Assembly (NCBI RefSeq): GCF_016921195.1
Contig: NZ_JAFGYF010000002.1
Span: 124,001-188,000, forward strand
From: Cellulosimicrobium cellulans
GTDB taxonomy: Bacteria > Actinomycetota > Actinomycetes > Actinomycetales > Cellulomonadaceae
Reading direction: 5' to 3'
DNA length: 64,000 nucleotides
The notes beneath the pieces are model-generated. The model did no database searches and had not been told where the DNA came from. It saw only the letters and a program-made list of their open reading frames with translations. Numbering within the stretch: the stretch's first letter is position 1; each line of letters begins with the position of its first letter. Position numbers and translations under genes: made by a program. This document shows positions 34,071-42,845 of this stretch, in pieces.

Positions 34071-35507
34071 ATGACCATGTCGACCGCCCCGACCACCCGT
34101 CGCCTCGACTCGACCGCGCCGGCCGCGGACCGACGCCTCGAGCGGACCGACCCCTCGACAGGCCGCCCCGCCGCCCCGGTCCGGTGCGCGACGGCCGACG
34201 AGGTCGACGCCGCCGTCCGCGCCGCCGCGGCCGCCTGGCCCGCGTGGCGCGCGACGGCGCCGGCCGACCGCGCCGCCGCCCTGCGCACCGCGGCGCGGTC
34301 CGTGCGCGAGGCCGCCGACGAGCTCGGCGCGCTGCTGCGGGCGACGACGGGTCGGCTCGAGGCCGAGGCACGTGCCTCGGCCGAGGTCGCGGCGGACCTG
34401 CTCGACGAGGCCGCGGTCGCGGGCCTCGGGCGCGCGGGGCGGGTCCTCGCCGGGGACCCCGCGGCGCTGGACGTCGTGCGTCGCGAGCCCCGCGGCGTCG
34501 TCGCCGTGATCACGCCGTGGAACGACCCGTACCCCGCCGCCGCGGGGCTGCTCGCCGCGGCGCTCGTCACCGGCAACGCGGTCGTGCACAAGCCGTCCGA
34601 GCGCAGCGACGCACCCGGGGTCCGCCTGGCCCAGCTCGTGGCCACGGCCCTCCCGGCGGACGTGCTGCGGGTCGTGAGCGGGGACGGCGGGACGGGCGAG
34701 GCGCTCGTCGCGCACGACGGCGTCGCGCTCGTCGCGCACGTCGGGTCGACGGCCGCGGGACGCCGGATCGCGGCCGTCGCCGGGGCGCGCGGCGCGAAGG
34801 TGCTGCTCGAGAACGGCGGCAAGGACCCGATCGTGGTCGACGCGGGCGTGGACCCGGTCCTCGCCGCCCGCCAGATCGCGACGGGGGCGTTCACCAACGG
34901 CGGGCAGCTCTGCACCGCGGTCGAGCGCGCCTACGTCGTCGAGGAGGTCGCGGACGCCGTCGTCGCCGAGCTGGCGCGCCTCGCGGACGAGGTGGTGGTG
35001 GGCGACCCCGGCGACGACGCCACGACGATGGGGCCGCTCGTCGACGACGAGCAGCTCGCGGTCGTGGAGGAGCACGTGCGCGGGGCGCTCGCGGCGGGCG
35101 CGGAGCTCGTCACGGGCGCGCGACGGCTCGACCGGCCGGGGTCGTACTACGCGCCCACCGTGCTCGACCGCTGCCCGGACGACGTCGACCTGCTCACCGC
35201 CGAGACGTTCGGCCCCGTCGCGCCGGTCGTGCGCGTGGCGGACTTCGACGAGGGCCTGCGCCGCGCGTCCGCGTCGGCCTACGGGCTCGCGGCGACCGTG
35301 CTCACGCCGTCGCTCGCCCACGCGCTGCGCGCGGCGGACGTGCTCGACGTCGGCACGGTCAAGGTCAACGCGGTGTTCGGCGGCGCGCCGGGCGGGTCGG
35401 CCGACCCGCGCCGTGGCAGCGGCGGGGGAGCGGGGTACGGGCCGGACCTGCTCGACGAGATGACCGTCCGCAAGGCCGTCCACCTCGAAGGGCTGGGGGA
35501 GCCGTGA
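34071..35507 (+). CDS. Aldehyde dehydrogenase
   Basis: A 478-residue NAD(P)-dependent aldehyde dehydrogenase. Key motifs are VAVITPWNDPYPAAAG (cofactor region), VVHKPSERS, LLENGGKDPIVVDAG (general-base Glu), FTNGGQLCTAVERAY (nucleophile Cys) and ETFGPVAPVVRV. The N-terminus before RCATADEVDAAV is polar and about 40 residues long. ATG 34071 follows AGGAGG. It is coupled to the MBL hydrolase gene by GTGA. The substrate is unknown. Confidence 0.9.
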   Translation: MTMSTAPTTRRLDSTAPAADRRLERTDPSTGRPAAPVRCATADEVDAAVRAAAAAWPAWRATAPADRAAALRTAARSVREAADELGALLRATTGRLEAEARASAEVAADLLDEAAVAGLGRAGRVLAGDPAALDVVRREPRGVVAVITPWNDPYPAAAGLLAAALVTGNAVVHKPSERSDAPGVRLAQLVATALPADVLRVVSGDGGTGEALVAHDGVALVAHVGSTAAGRRIAAVAGARGAKVLLENGGKDPIVVDAGVDPVLAARQIATGAFTNGGQLCTAVERAYVVEEVADAVVAELARLADEVVVGDPGDDATTMGPLVDDEQLAVVEEHVRGALAAGAELVTGARRLDRPGSYYAPTVLDRCPDDVDLLTAETFGPVAPVVRVADFDEGLRRASASAYGLAATVLTPSLAHALRAADVLDVGTVKVNAVFGGAPGGSADPRRGSGGGAGYGPDLLDEMTVRKAVHLEGLGEP

Positions 35508-36301
35508 GCGGCCGCGCGAGCGCGACGCTCACGTTCGGCGGGACGGCGACCGCGCTCCTGCGGTTCGGGCGCTTCACCGTGCTCACCGACCCGAACTTCC
35601 TGCACCGCGGCCAGTGGGCGTACCTCGGCAAGGGCCTCGCGTCGCGGCGCCGCACGGAGCCGGCGTTCGGGCCGACCGGGCTGCCGCCGCTCGACGCGAT
35701 CGTCCTGTCGCACCTGCACGGCGACCACTTCGACCGCGTCGCCCGGCGCGGCCTGACACGCCAGGTGCCGCTCCTCACCACGCCGTCCGCGGCGCGGCGC
35801 CTCGCGCGCCACCACTTCGCGACGGTGGGCATGCCGACCGGCACGATCGAGACGTTCCGGTCGGGCAAGGAGACGCTCGACGTGGAGTCGGTCCCGGCCA
35901 TCCACGCGCGGGGCGCCCTGCGTGCGCTGCTGCCGGAGGTCATGGGCACCGTCTACACCCACCGCGTGGACGGGGACCGTCAGACCCAGGTGTACGTCAC
36001 GGGCGACACGCTCACCGGGGACCACGTCGACGTCGTCGCGCGCGCGTTCCCGCATCTCGACTCGGTCGTCGCCCACCTCGGTGGGACGCGCATCCTCGGC
36101 CGGACGGTGACCATGGACGACGTCCAGGGGGCCGACCTCGTACGGCGCGTCGGCGTGCCGCTCGTCGTCCCGGTCCACTACGACGACTACGGCGTCTTCC
36201 GCAGCCCGCTGCGCGACTTCCTCGCCCGGTCGCCGCAGCTGCCCGGCGTCGAGATCCGCCCCGTCGCGCGGGGCGCGACGGTCGGCCTGCGGGTCGACTG
36301 A
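35504..36301 (+). CDS. MBL-fold metallo-hydrolase (UlaG-like)
   Basis: A 265-residue metallo-beta-lactamase-fold protein. The metal motif LSHLHGDHFDRVA (HxHxDH) is about residue 70. VESVPAIHARG, TQVYVTGDT, VVAHLGGTRI and VVPVHYDDYGVF supply the remaining ligands. The N-terminal LTFGGTATALLRFGRFTVLTDP is typical of the UlaG/RomA-like branch that includes sugar-lactone and phospholipid hydrolases. GTG start overlaps the dehydrogenase stop. A lactone- or ester-opening step paired with aldehyde oxidation is possible. Confidence 0.85.
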   Translation: MSGRASATLTFGGTATALLRFGRFTVLTDPNFLHRGQWAYLGKGLASRRRTEPAFGPTGLPPLDAIVLSHLHGDHFDRVARRGLTRQVPLLTTPSAARRLARHHFATVGMPTGTIETFRSGKETLDVESVPAIHARGALRALLPEVMGTVYTHRVDGDRQTQVYVTGDTLTGDHVDVVARAFPHLDSVVAHLGGTRILGRTVTMDDVQGADLVRRVGVPLVVPVHYDDYGVFRSPLRDFLARSPQLPGVEIRPVARGATVGLRVD

Positions 36302-36308
36302 CAGCCGC

Positions 36309-36380
36309 GCTGGTCGAGCGCGACCGGCCGTCGACCGGCCGGCGATCGCCGGGCGACCAGCACGGTCGCGCTCGGTTTTC
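36309..36380 (+). terminator. Terminator with alternative pairings after MBL gene
   Basis: Two mutually exclusive stems can form. GCTGGTCG (36309-36316) can pair with CGACCAGC (36354-36361). CGAGCGCGACC (36315-36325) can pair with GGTCGCGCTCG (36364-36374), followed by GTTTTC. An inner CCGGCC-rich hairpin fits inside either. The second form is a good intrinsic terminator for the dehydrogenase/MBL unit. Confidence 0.6.
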
Positions 36381-36427
36381 GTGAGCAGCCCAGCCCAACT
36401 TTTCGCCGCCATAATTCGACTTCTGAC

Positions 36428-36456
36428 TTGGCATCATCGAAAGTCCGTCCTAGGGT
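36428..36456 (+). promoter_or_regulatory. Sigma-70-type promoter of the secreted fusion protein
   Basis: TTGGCA (36428-36433), a 17-base spacer and TAGGGT (36451-36456) lie in a clearly AT-richer patch. The implied start is near 36463, giving a GC-rich leader of about 165 bases before GTG 36626. I see no gene in the leader; it holds GC-rich inverted repeats but no recognised riboswitch. Confidence 0.65.
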
Positions 36457-36625
36457 CGAGTGCAGCGCAGGGCCGTGACGGCCCCGCGCGGGCCCCGGTC
36501 CCTGGGGCCGTCCACCCATCCGGGTCGACCGATCAGCGGCGATCGTCGAGCAGCGGCACCGAGCACAGGTGCCGCGCTGCTGGTCGGGGACCACGGGCTC
36601 CTCGATCCACGTCAAGGAGGACGTT

Positions 36626-39600
36626 GTGCACAGACCAACCACGGGCCGACGCAGGCTCGCCCGAGGTGCCGCGGCGGCGCTGTCCGCCGCGTTGCTCGTC
36701 CCGCTCGCGATGAGCGGAGCGAGCGCGCACCCCGGCCACGGCGAAGACGACGGCGGGACGGCCGCCGAAGCCGCGCAGGACGACGCGGCTCTCGACTGGA
36801 ACAACTACGAGAAGGTCCTGCTGAGCAAGGACACCGGCGAGCCGATCGACCTCGCCGTGCTGCCCGACTCGCGAGTCCTGCACACCGCGCGCGACGGCGT
36901 CGTCCGCCTCACGGACACCGCGACCGGCCGCACGACGCAGGTCGCGAAGCTGGACGTCTACGCGAACTCCGAGGACGGGCTGCAGGGCATCTCCCTGGAC
37001 CCGAACTTCGAGGAGAACGGGTACGTCTACCTCGTGTACGCGCCCCGCGTCATGGAGGGCACCTCGCCCACCGGGGTCGAGTACCCAGAGACGACGCCGC
37101 AGGGCAGCGCGCCGAACTCGCTCCCCGCGGGCGAGGACGAGAGCTACTGGGACCGCTGGCTGGGCTACAACCAGCTCTCCCGCTTCACGTGGGACGCGGA
37201 GAGCAGCACGCTCGACCTGGACAGCGAGCGCGTGATCCTCAAGGTCGACGCGCAGCGCGGCCAGTGCTGCCACGTCGGTGCCGACATCGCGTGGGACGCC
37301 GAGGGCAACCTCTTCCTGTCCACGGGTGACAACACCCCGGCCGGCACCCCCGGGGCCGACGGCTACGCGCCGAACAACAACGCGCCCGGCATGAACCCGG
37401 GGTTCGACGCCCGCCGGGGCGCCGGCAGCACGAACGACCTGCGCGGCGCGATCCTGCGGATCAACCCGATCGAGGACATCCCGGCCGGTACCGAGGTCGG
37501 CCCCGGCTCCACGTACACGATCCCCGAGGGCAACCTCTTCGACGACCCGCAGTACGAGGGGTCCGAGGACCTGGTGCGCGAGGAGATCTACGTGATGGGG
37601 GTGCGCAACCCGTTCCGGATCGACTACGACGTCGAGTCCGGCGCGCTCGTCTGGGGCGACTACGGCCCCGACGCGGCGAACGCCAACCCCGACCGCGGCC
37701 CCATGGGCTACGTCGAGTGGCAGCTGACGACCGAGCCGATGAACGGCGGCTGGCCCTACTGCCACGGCCCCAACGCGAACTACAACGAGTGGGACTTCGC
37801 GACCGCCACCCCGGGTGAGTGGTTCGACTGCGAGGCCGGGGCGACGAACAACTCCACGTGGAACACCGGCCTGGAGGTCCTGCCGCCGGCGACCGCGCCG
37901 CAGGTCTACTACGGCGACCGCCCCGGCGACCAGCCCGAGCTGCTCGACCCGCTGGTCGAGCTCGGCGGCACGGGACAGGCGCCCATGGGCGGCCCGATCT
38001 TCCGTTCCGCGGACTACCCGGACGCGCCGGGCAAGTTCCCTGCGTACTGGGACGGCAAGCCGTTCATGGCCGAGTTCTCCCAGGACTACGTCGTCGCGTT
38101 CACCCTGGACGAGCTCTCCTCCGCCGGTGAGGTCACCGCGGTCGAGGACTTCCTGCCGAACGCCCACCTGGAGACGGTGAACCAGCCGATCTGGGACAAC
38201 GTCATGGACATGGAGTTCGGGCCCGACGGGTCGATGTACGTCCTGGAGTACGGTGACGGCTTCTTCCGCCAGAACCCGGACGCCGGGCTGTACCGGATCA
38301 CCTACGGTTCGGAGAACAAGACGCCGCGCGCGGCGATCACCGCGTCCCCGATCTCGGGCAGCGACGCGCCGCTCGAGGTGACCTTCGACGCCTCGGCGAC
38401 CACGGACGCGGAGACCCCGAACGAGGGCCTGACCTTCGACTGGGACTTCGACGCCGACGGTGAGTACGACGCCCAGGGTGAGACGGTGACGCACACGTTC
38501 ACCGAGCGCGGCCGGTTCGCGGTGCAGCTGCGCGTGACGGACCCGGAGGGCAACTTCGGTCTCGCGATCCAGCAGATCACCGTCGGCAACACCGCCCCGG
38601 AGATCACGCTGAGCCAGCCCGACGGCGCCATCTTCGACTGGGGCGACGCCGTCCCGTACACCGTCTCGGTGCACGACGCCGAGGACGGCGACGACCCGGT
38701 GTGCCGCAACATCCAGTACACCTTCGGGCTCGGCCACAACGAGCACGCCCACCCCGAGGTGAGCGGGCGAGCGGCGGACACCGAGGCCGGCTGCGGCTTC
38801 ACGATCCAGACGAGCCCCGACGCCGTCGAGCACGGCGAGGGCGAGAAGATCTTCGGCACGCTCGTCGTGACCTACACGGACCAGGCCCAGGGCGACGTGC
38901 CCGCCATCACCGGCGAGGCCACGCACGTCCTCAAGCCCCAGGCGCAGCAGGCCGAGTGGTTCGACGCGGCCGAGGGCGTCGAGGTCGTCGAGGACGCGGC
39001 GGCGAGCGCCGGACGCTCCGTGACCTCGTTCGACGAGGGCGACTCGTTCACCTACCGGCCGCTCGCACTCGTCCATGCCCCGACGGGCGAGGCGGTCGAC
39101 GAGGTCACCGTCCGGGGCAGCGGCGAGGGCACCGTCACGCTGAGCTGGCAGGGCGCGGGGGCCGAGCCCACCGAGCCGCTGGCCGACTTCGCCTTCACGG
39201 GCGAGGGCTGGCAGGACGTCACGCAGACGCTGAGCAGCGTGCCCGAGGGCTCCGGCGCGGTCGTCGTGACGACCACCGGCGGCGTCGACGTCGACACGGT
39301 GACGTTCGCCGTGGGCGACGGCAGCACCGAGCCGGTCGTCGTGCCGGTCGAGCAGGTGTCCATCCAGATGTTCTCGCTCATCCCGTGGGTCAACGAGGCG
39401 GGCCTGCCGGCCGTGCTCGAGCGCCTGTCGGAGATCGGCTTCACGAACATCGAGCCCTTCGGCGGCAACTTCTCCGGCTACACCGCCGAGGAGTTCCGTG
39501 CGCTGGCCGACTCCTACGGCCTCAGCGTGAAGTCGTCGCACTACAACGTCGACGAGGCCACGTTCGACGCGACCCTGGACTACGTGGGGACGCTCGGCCA

Positions 39601-40411
39601 GGAGTACGTCGGCTCGGGCGGCTGGCCCGCACCGGGCATCGGCACCTACGAGAACACGCTCGCGACGGCCGAGGCCATGAACCGGCTCGGGGAGCGCGCG
39701 GTCGACGCCGGCTTCACGAAGTTCTTCGGCCACAACCACGACGGCGAGTTCCGCACGACGTACGAGCACGAGGGGGAGACGCTCTCGGCCTGGGAGATCC
39801 TGGTCCGCGAGACGAACCCCGAGTACGTGACGTTCCAGCTCGACGTCGCGTGGGCCGCCCACGCGGGCGTCGACGTCCCGGCGCTCATCGAGCAGTACGG
39901 CGACCGGATCGAGCTGCTCCACGTCAAGGACGCCACCGGCCTGAACGCGGGCGGCCGCCCGTCGTTCACCAACCTGGGCGAGGGCGAGGTGCCGCTGCAG
40001 GAGATCCTCACGGCGGCCCAGGAGGCCGGCGTCGCGTACTACGTCCTCGAGTGGGACCAGGCGCCCGACGGCGAGGACTTCGCGGCCCACGGCTTCGAGT
40101 ACCTCACCGGCGTCCCCGCCGGAGAGGCCGGGCCCGACGTCACGGCGACCGCGCAGGCGCGCTGCCTCGCGGGCAAGGCCTACGTCGCGGTCCGTGCCCT
40201 CAACGAGGACGACGTGCCGCTGACGGTGACGCTCGAGACGCCGTACGGCACGAAGACGGTCGAGAACGTCGCCCCGGGCGCGAACGCCTACCAGTCGTTC
40301 GCCGTCCGGTCCGGTGCGGTCGAGGCCGGCTCCGCCACGGTCACCGCCACCGACGCCGAGGGGAGGACGGCCACGGTCACGGCCGAGCACGACGCGCTGT
40401 CGTGCAGCTGA
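36626..40411 (+). CDS. Secreted multidomain protein: dehydrogenase-like propeller, PKD, sugar-binding-like module, TIM-barrel isomerase, shared C-terminal domain
   Basis: A 1261-residue exported protein; GTG 36626 follows AAGGAGG. The signal peptide ends near GASAHPG. Residues about 45-560 are a PQQ sugar/sorbosone-dehydrogenase-like propeller (DGLQGISLDPNFEENGYVYL; CCHVGADIAWDAEGNLFLST; VRNPFRIDYD). About 565-660 is PKD (FDASATTDAETP; FDWDFDADGEYD), then an Ig-like part. About 774-905 is a beta-rich carbohydrate-binding-like module. About 908-1165 is a xylose-isomerase-like barrel (YGLSVKSSHYNVDEATFD; FGHNHDGEF; FQLDVAWAA; LLHVKDATG). The final 84 residues (RCLAGKAYVAVRALNEDD ... SCS) are shared with two other secreted proteins here. 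Confidence 0.9.
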   Translation: MHRPTTGRRRLARGAAAALSAALLVPLAMSGASAHPGHGEDDGGTAAEAAQDDAALDWNNYEKVLLSKDTGEPIDLAVLPDSRVLHTARDGVVRLTDTATGRTTQVAKLDVYANSEDGLQGISLDPNFEENGYVYLVYAPRVMEGTSPTGVEYPETTPQGSAPNSLPAGEDESYWDRWLGYNQLSRFTWDAESSTLDLDSERVILKVDAQRGQCCHVGADIAWDAEGNLFLSTGDNTPAGTPGADGYAPNNNAPGMNPGFDARRGAGSTNDLRGAILRINPIEDIPAGTEVGPGSTYTIPEGNLFDDPQYEGSEDLVREEIYVMGVRNPFRIDYDVESGALVWGDYGPDAANANPDRGPMGYVEWQLTTEPMNGGWPYCHGPNANYNEWDFATATPGEWFDCEAGATNNSTWNTGLEVLPPATAPQVYYGDRPGDQPELLDPLVELGGTGQAPMGGPIFRSADYPDAPGKFPAYWDGKPFMAEFSQDYVVAFTLDELSSAGEVTAVEDFLPNAHLETVNQPIWDNVMDMEFGPDGSMYVLEYGDGFFRQNPDAGLYRITYGSENKTPRAAITASPISGSDAPLEVTFDASATTDAETPNEGLTFDWDFDADGEYDAQGETVTHTFTERGRFAVQLRVTDPEGNFGLAIQQITVGNTAPEITLSQPDGAIFDWGDAVPYTVSVHDAEDGDDPVCRNIQYTFGLGHNEHAHPEVSGRAADTEAGCGFTIQTSPDAVEHGEGEKIFGTLVVTYTDQAQGDVPAITGEATHVLKPQAQQAEWFDAAEGVEVVEDAAASAGRSVTSFDEGDSFTYRPLALVHAPTGEAVDEVTVRGSGEGTVTLSWQGAGAEPTEPLADFAFTGEGWQDVTQTLSSVPEGSGAVVVTTTGGVDVDTVTFAVGDGSTEPVVVPVEQVSIQMFSLIPWVNEAGLPAVLERLSEIGFTNIEPFGGNFSGYTAEEFRALADSYGLSVKSSHYNVDEATFDATLDYVGTLGQEYVGSGGWPAPGIGTYENTLATAEAMNRLGERAVDAGFTKFFGHNHDGEFRTTYEHEGETLSAWEILVRETNPEYVTFQLDVAWAAHAGVDVPALIEQYGDRIELLHVKDATGLNAGGRPSFTNLGEGEVPLQEILTAAQEAGVAYYVLEWDQAPDGEDFAAHGFEYLTGVPAGEAGPDVTATAQARCLAGKAYVAVRALNEDDVPLTVTLETPYGTKTVENVAPGANAYQSFAVRSGAVEAGSATVTATDAEGRTATVTAEHDALSCS

Positions 40412-40434
40412 CACCGGCTTGACGGCCAGGAGCG

Positions 40435-40470
40435 CCGGGTGAGGCGGACGTCCGACGCCGCCTCACCCGG
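40435..40470. terminator. Terminator hairpin 1 after the secreted fusion gene
   Basis: A perfect 13-bp stem (CCGGGTGAGGCGG / CCGCCTCACCCGG) with a 10-base loop lies 24 bases after the stop codon at 40411. There is no T-tract. Confidence 0.7.
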
Positions 40471-40492
40471 GCTCCCGCCGGCCCCGCATGAG

Positions 40493-40534
40493 CGACGGCC
40501 CGGAGACGAGAGAGATCTCGTCTCCGGGCCGTCG
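40493..40534. terminator. Terminator hairpin 2, 19-bp perfect stem
   Basis: A perfect 19-bp stem from 40493-40511 and 40516-40534 closes on a GAGA tetraloop. It sits between the converging secreted-fusion and DUF3618 genes and should stop transcription from both sides. It ends 18 bases from the DUF3618 stop. Confidence 0.8.
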
Positions 40535-40551
40535 CGTCGCGCGTCGGGGCC

Positions 40552-41175
40552 TCAGCCCTCCTTGACCTGGTCGCGGACGTCGGCCGCGGCCTCCTTGCCG
40601 TGCTGGCCCACGGACTGCGCCGCGTCCTTCGCGGCGTCGCGGACGGCCTCCGCGCCCTCCTTCGCGGGCTCCTTGAGGTCCTCCACGACCTCCTGCGCCG
40701 TGGACCTCACGTCCTCGACGAGCGGCGCCGCCTTCTCCTTGACCCCGACCGCGGCGCGCTGCTCGGTGCGGGTCGACGGGAGGAGCGAGGCGACGACGAG
40801 GCCGACGCCGAACGCGACGAGGCCTACCGCGAGCGGGTTGCCCTGCGTCTGGTCGCGCACCGCGCGCGGCGCGGAGCCGACGGTCTCGGCGACCGAGGAC
40901 GCCGTGCTGCGCGCCGAGTCGGCGACCGACGACGCTGCCTCGCGGCCGCGCTCGGCGACCCCGTGCGACGTGTCGCGGGCCGAGCCCATGGTGTCGTGCG
41001 CCGTGCCCATGACGCGGTCCTTGACGCTCGTCACGCCCGACCGCACGCGGTCCACCTGGCGGCGCGCCACGTTGCCGGGCTTCACCTTCTCCCCGAGGGC
41101 GTCGACGTCGCGGCTCAGCTCGGTCCGCGTGCGCTCGATGTCCGCCCGGATCTCCTCCGGATCGCTGGTGCTCAT
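40552..41175 (-). CDS. DUF3618-domain protein
   Basis: A 207-residue protein. The N-terminal DPEEIRADIERTRTELSRDV is the DUF3618 signature. A long helical, Ala/Ser-rich region and one membrane helix (NPLAVGLVAFGVGLVVASLL, about residue 120) follow. The tail is rich in Lys/Glu/Ala with LEA-like repeats (VKEKAAPLVEDV; EDLKEPAKEGAEAV). Function is unknown. It is coupled by ATGA to the holin-like gene, forming the common actinobacterial envelope-stress trio. Confidence 0.85.
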   Translation of the reverse strand: MSTSDPEEIRADIERTRTELSRDVDALGEKVKPGNVARRQVDRVRSGVTSVKDRVMGTAHDTMGSARDTSHGVAERGREAASSVADSARSTASSVAETVGSAPRAVRDQTQGNPLAVGLVAFGVGLVVASLLPSTRTEQRAAVGVKEKAAPLVEDVRSTAQEVVEDLKEPAKEGAEAVRDAAKDAAQSVGQHGKEAAADVRDQVKEG

Positions 41176-41678
41176 GAGTTCTTCTCCTCGTGTCCTCGGA
41201 CGGCGTTCGGGATCTTCTTGAGGGTGTCCGTGGTCTCGGGCATGCCCTCGACCGTGCGCAGCTCCTTGCGCCCGCGCGCCGCGAGCACCGCGGCGACGAT
41301 CGCCCACAGCACCGCGACGACCACGGCCGACCAGCCACGGCCCATGACGGCGCCGAGCGCCCACCACAGCGCCACCGAGAGGAACAGCAGGACCATGTGG
41401 CCCGCCACCCCCGCGCCGGCGAGCATCCCGGCGCCCTTCCCGGCGCGCTGCGCCGACTGCTTGGCCTCGGCCTTGGCGAGCTCGACCTCCTGGCGCATGA
41501 GGGTCGACAGGTCGCGGCTCACCTCGGCGACGAGCTCGCCGAGGCTCTGCTGCTCGGCCTGCTGGTCCGCCGACGTCGGCACGGGCTGCGGCGTGGCCGC
41601 GACGCCCGGGTCGGGGCCGCTGCCCGTCGTGTGCCGCCCGGTGTTCGCCGCGGCGAACGGGTCAGGGGTGTACGACAT
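41172..41678 (-). CDS. Phage-holin-superfamily 3 (DUF1469-like) membrane protein
   Basis: A 168-residue protein. A disordered N-terminus precedes the helix SLGELVAEVSRDLSTLMRQE, typical of holin superfamily 3 (actinobacterial). Two membrane helices lie near GVAGHMVLLFLSVALWWALG and WSAVVVAVLWAIVAAVLAA. I chose ATG 41678, 9 bases after GGGAGG, over a GTG at 41687 that sits directly on the ribosome site. It overlaps the upstream gene's 3' end by 17 bases and the DUF3618 gene by ATGA. Despite the name it is a cellular envelope protein. Confidence 0.82.
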   Translation of the reverse strand: MSYTPDPFAAANTGRHTTGSGPDPGVAATPQPVPTSADQQAEQQSLGELVAEVSRDLSTLMRQEVELAKAEAKQSAQRAGKGAGMLAGAGVAGHMVLLFLSVALWWALGAVMGRGWSAVVVAVLWAIVAAVLAARGRKELRTVEGMPETTDTLKKIPNAVRGHEEKNS

Positions 41679-42573
41679 CGGGGCCACCTCCCGGCCGGGC
41701 GCCCGAGCCGGGCGTCGTGGGCGGGTACGACGGCGGCGCCGGGTCGCCCTCCGCGGCGGTCGCCACGTCCGGGTCCTGCGCCGGACGGTCGTTCGCGAGG
41801 CCCGGGTACGCGCCCGCGGTCCCGACGTCCGGCTCGCCCCGCGTCCCCGTCCCCGTGCCGGTCGTGCCGGTCGTGCCCGTCGTCCCGCCGAGTCCCGCGG
41901 TGCCGGTCGAGCCCGTCGTCCCGCCGAGCCCCGCGGTGCCGGTCGGGCCCGAGGTCCCGACCGGGGCGGCGTGCGCGCCGCGCGTGCCCGTCGTACCTGT
42001 GCCTGACGTGTCGTCCGCGCGGTCGGAGCCCGTGTCCGGTGCGTCCTTCATGCCGCGCACGAGCCGCCCGACCAGCAGGCCCGCCCCGGCGGCGAGGAGG
42101 AGGAACGTGCCTGGACGACGCCGGGCGAAGCTCTCGACCTCGTGCAGCACGGACGAGGGCTCGCGGTCCTCGAACCACTGCGCCACCTGCCCGGTGGCGT
42201 CCCCGGCGCGCCGGACCAGGTCGGTCGCATAACCGGGGTCCTCGGTGCCGTCCGCCATCTGGCGGAGCTCGTCGCCGAGGGACCGGAGCCCGCCCGCGAG
42301 GCGCTCCTGCTGCGTGCGCGCCTGGTCGGCGAGCTCGGTGCGGGTCTGGTCCACCAGACCCCGTGCGCGGTCCTTCGCCTCGTGCGCGACGTCGCGCGCC
42401 TTCTCCTTCGCGTCCTGCGCGACGTCGCGGCCCGCGTCGCCCACCTGTGACGCGGCCTCGCTCGCGCGCTCCTTCACCCCGGTCGCGGCGCTGCCGCTCT
42501 CCCCGGTTCCCTGCGACGTCCCGACACCCGGCGAACCGGGCCCCGAGCCGTACGGCACGTTCGTCTCGCTCAT
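41662..42573 (-). CDS. Membrane-anchored LEA-like protein with Gly/Thr-rich repeat tail
   Basis: A 303-residue protein. The N-terminal third is a charged helix with LEA-like repeats (VAQDAKEKARDVAHEAKDRA). One membrane segment follows (GTFLLLAAGAGLLVGRLVRG, about residues 170-190). The tail is a low-complexity Gly/Thr repeat (GLGGTTGSTGTA, then GLGGTTG again), encoded by a 36-base DNA repeat around 41884-41950. The end is acidic and Pro-rich. ATG 42573 follows GGGAG. It is first of the three-gene unit with the holin-like and DUF3618 genes. Function unknown. Confidence 0.78.
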   Translation of the reverse strand: MSETNVPYGSGPGSPGVGTSQGTGESGSAATGVKERASEAASQVGDAGRDVAQDAKEKARDVAHEAKDRARGLVDQTRTELADQARTQQERLAGGLRSLGDELRQMADGTEDPGYATDLVRRAGDATGQVAQWFEDREPSSVLHEVESFARRRPGTFLLLAAGAGLLVGRLVRGMKDAPDTGSDRADDTSGTGTTGTRGAHAAPVGTSGPTGTAGLGGTTGSTGTAGLGGTTGTTGTTGTGTGTRGEPDVGTAGAYPGLANDRPAQDPDVATAAEGDPAPPSYPPTTPGSGARPGGGPDVVHP

Positions 42574-42845
42574 GGTCGGACTCCCGTCGTCGTCGCCGCG
42601 CTGGGGCGGCGTGACTGGCGACGGAGCGCAGGCCGTGCCGGGCTCTCGCTCCGCCGGTACGGCCACCTCCTGGACCACCTCTCACGCTAGGTCAGGGTCG
42701 CGCGCACACAACTGGAGAGCACCCCCGGCCCGGGGTTGCGAGCGACCGGAGCCTTGCGACCGTGGGAGTGGTCGAGCAGCCGGCCGCCACCGTGCCGGGC
42801 GTCGCCCGGCCGCACGGCGCCCCCGGGCGCAGGAGGGTTTCGATC

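Noticed and set aside
33885-35483. Extension of the carbamoyltransferase frame upstream to 35483
   Set aside because: The added residues are antisense of the aldehyde dehydrogenase. The family N-terminus (MRVLGVNALFHDPS) and ribosome site fix the start at 33884.
36533-40414. A 1293-codon open frame on the reverse strand opposite the secreted fusion gene
   Set aside because: It is the antisense frame of a GC-rich gene. It is composed of Arg/Val/Leu/Ala-rich low-complexity sequence without any domain, while the forward frame has a signal peptide and clear domains.
41172-41678. Holin-like gene as evidence of a prophage
   Set aside because: No other phage genes are present. This holin-superfamily protein regularly accompanies DUF3618 proteins in actinobacterial chromosomes.
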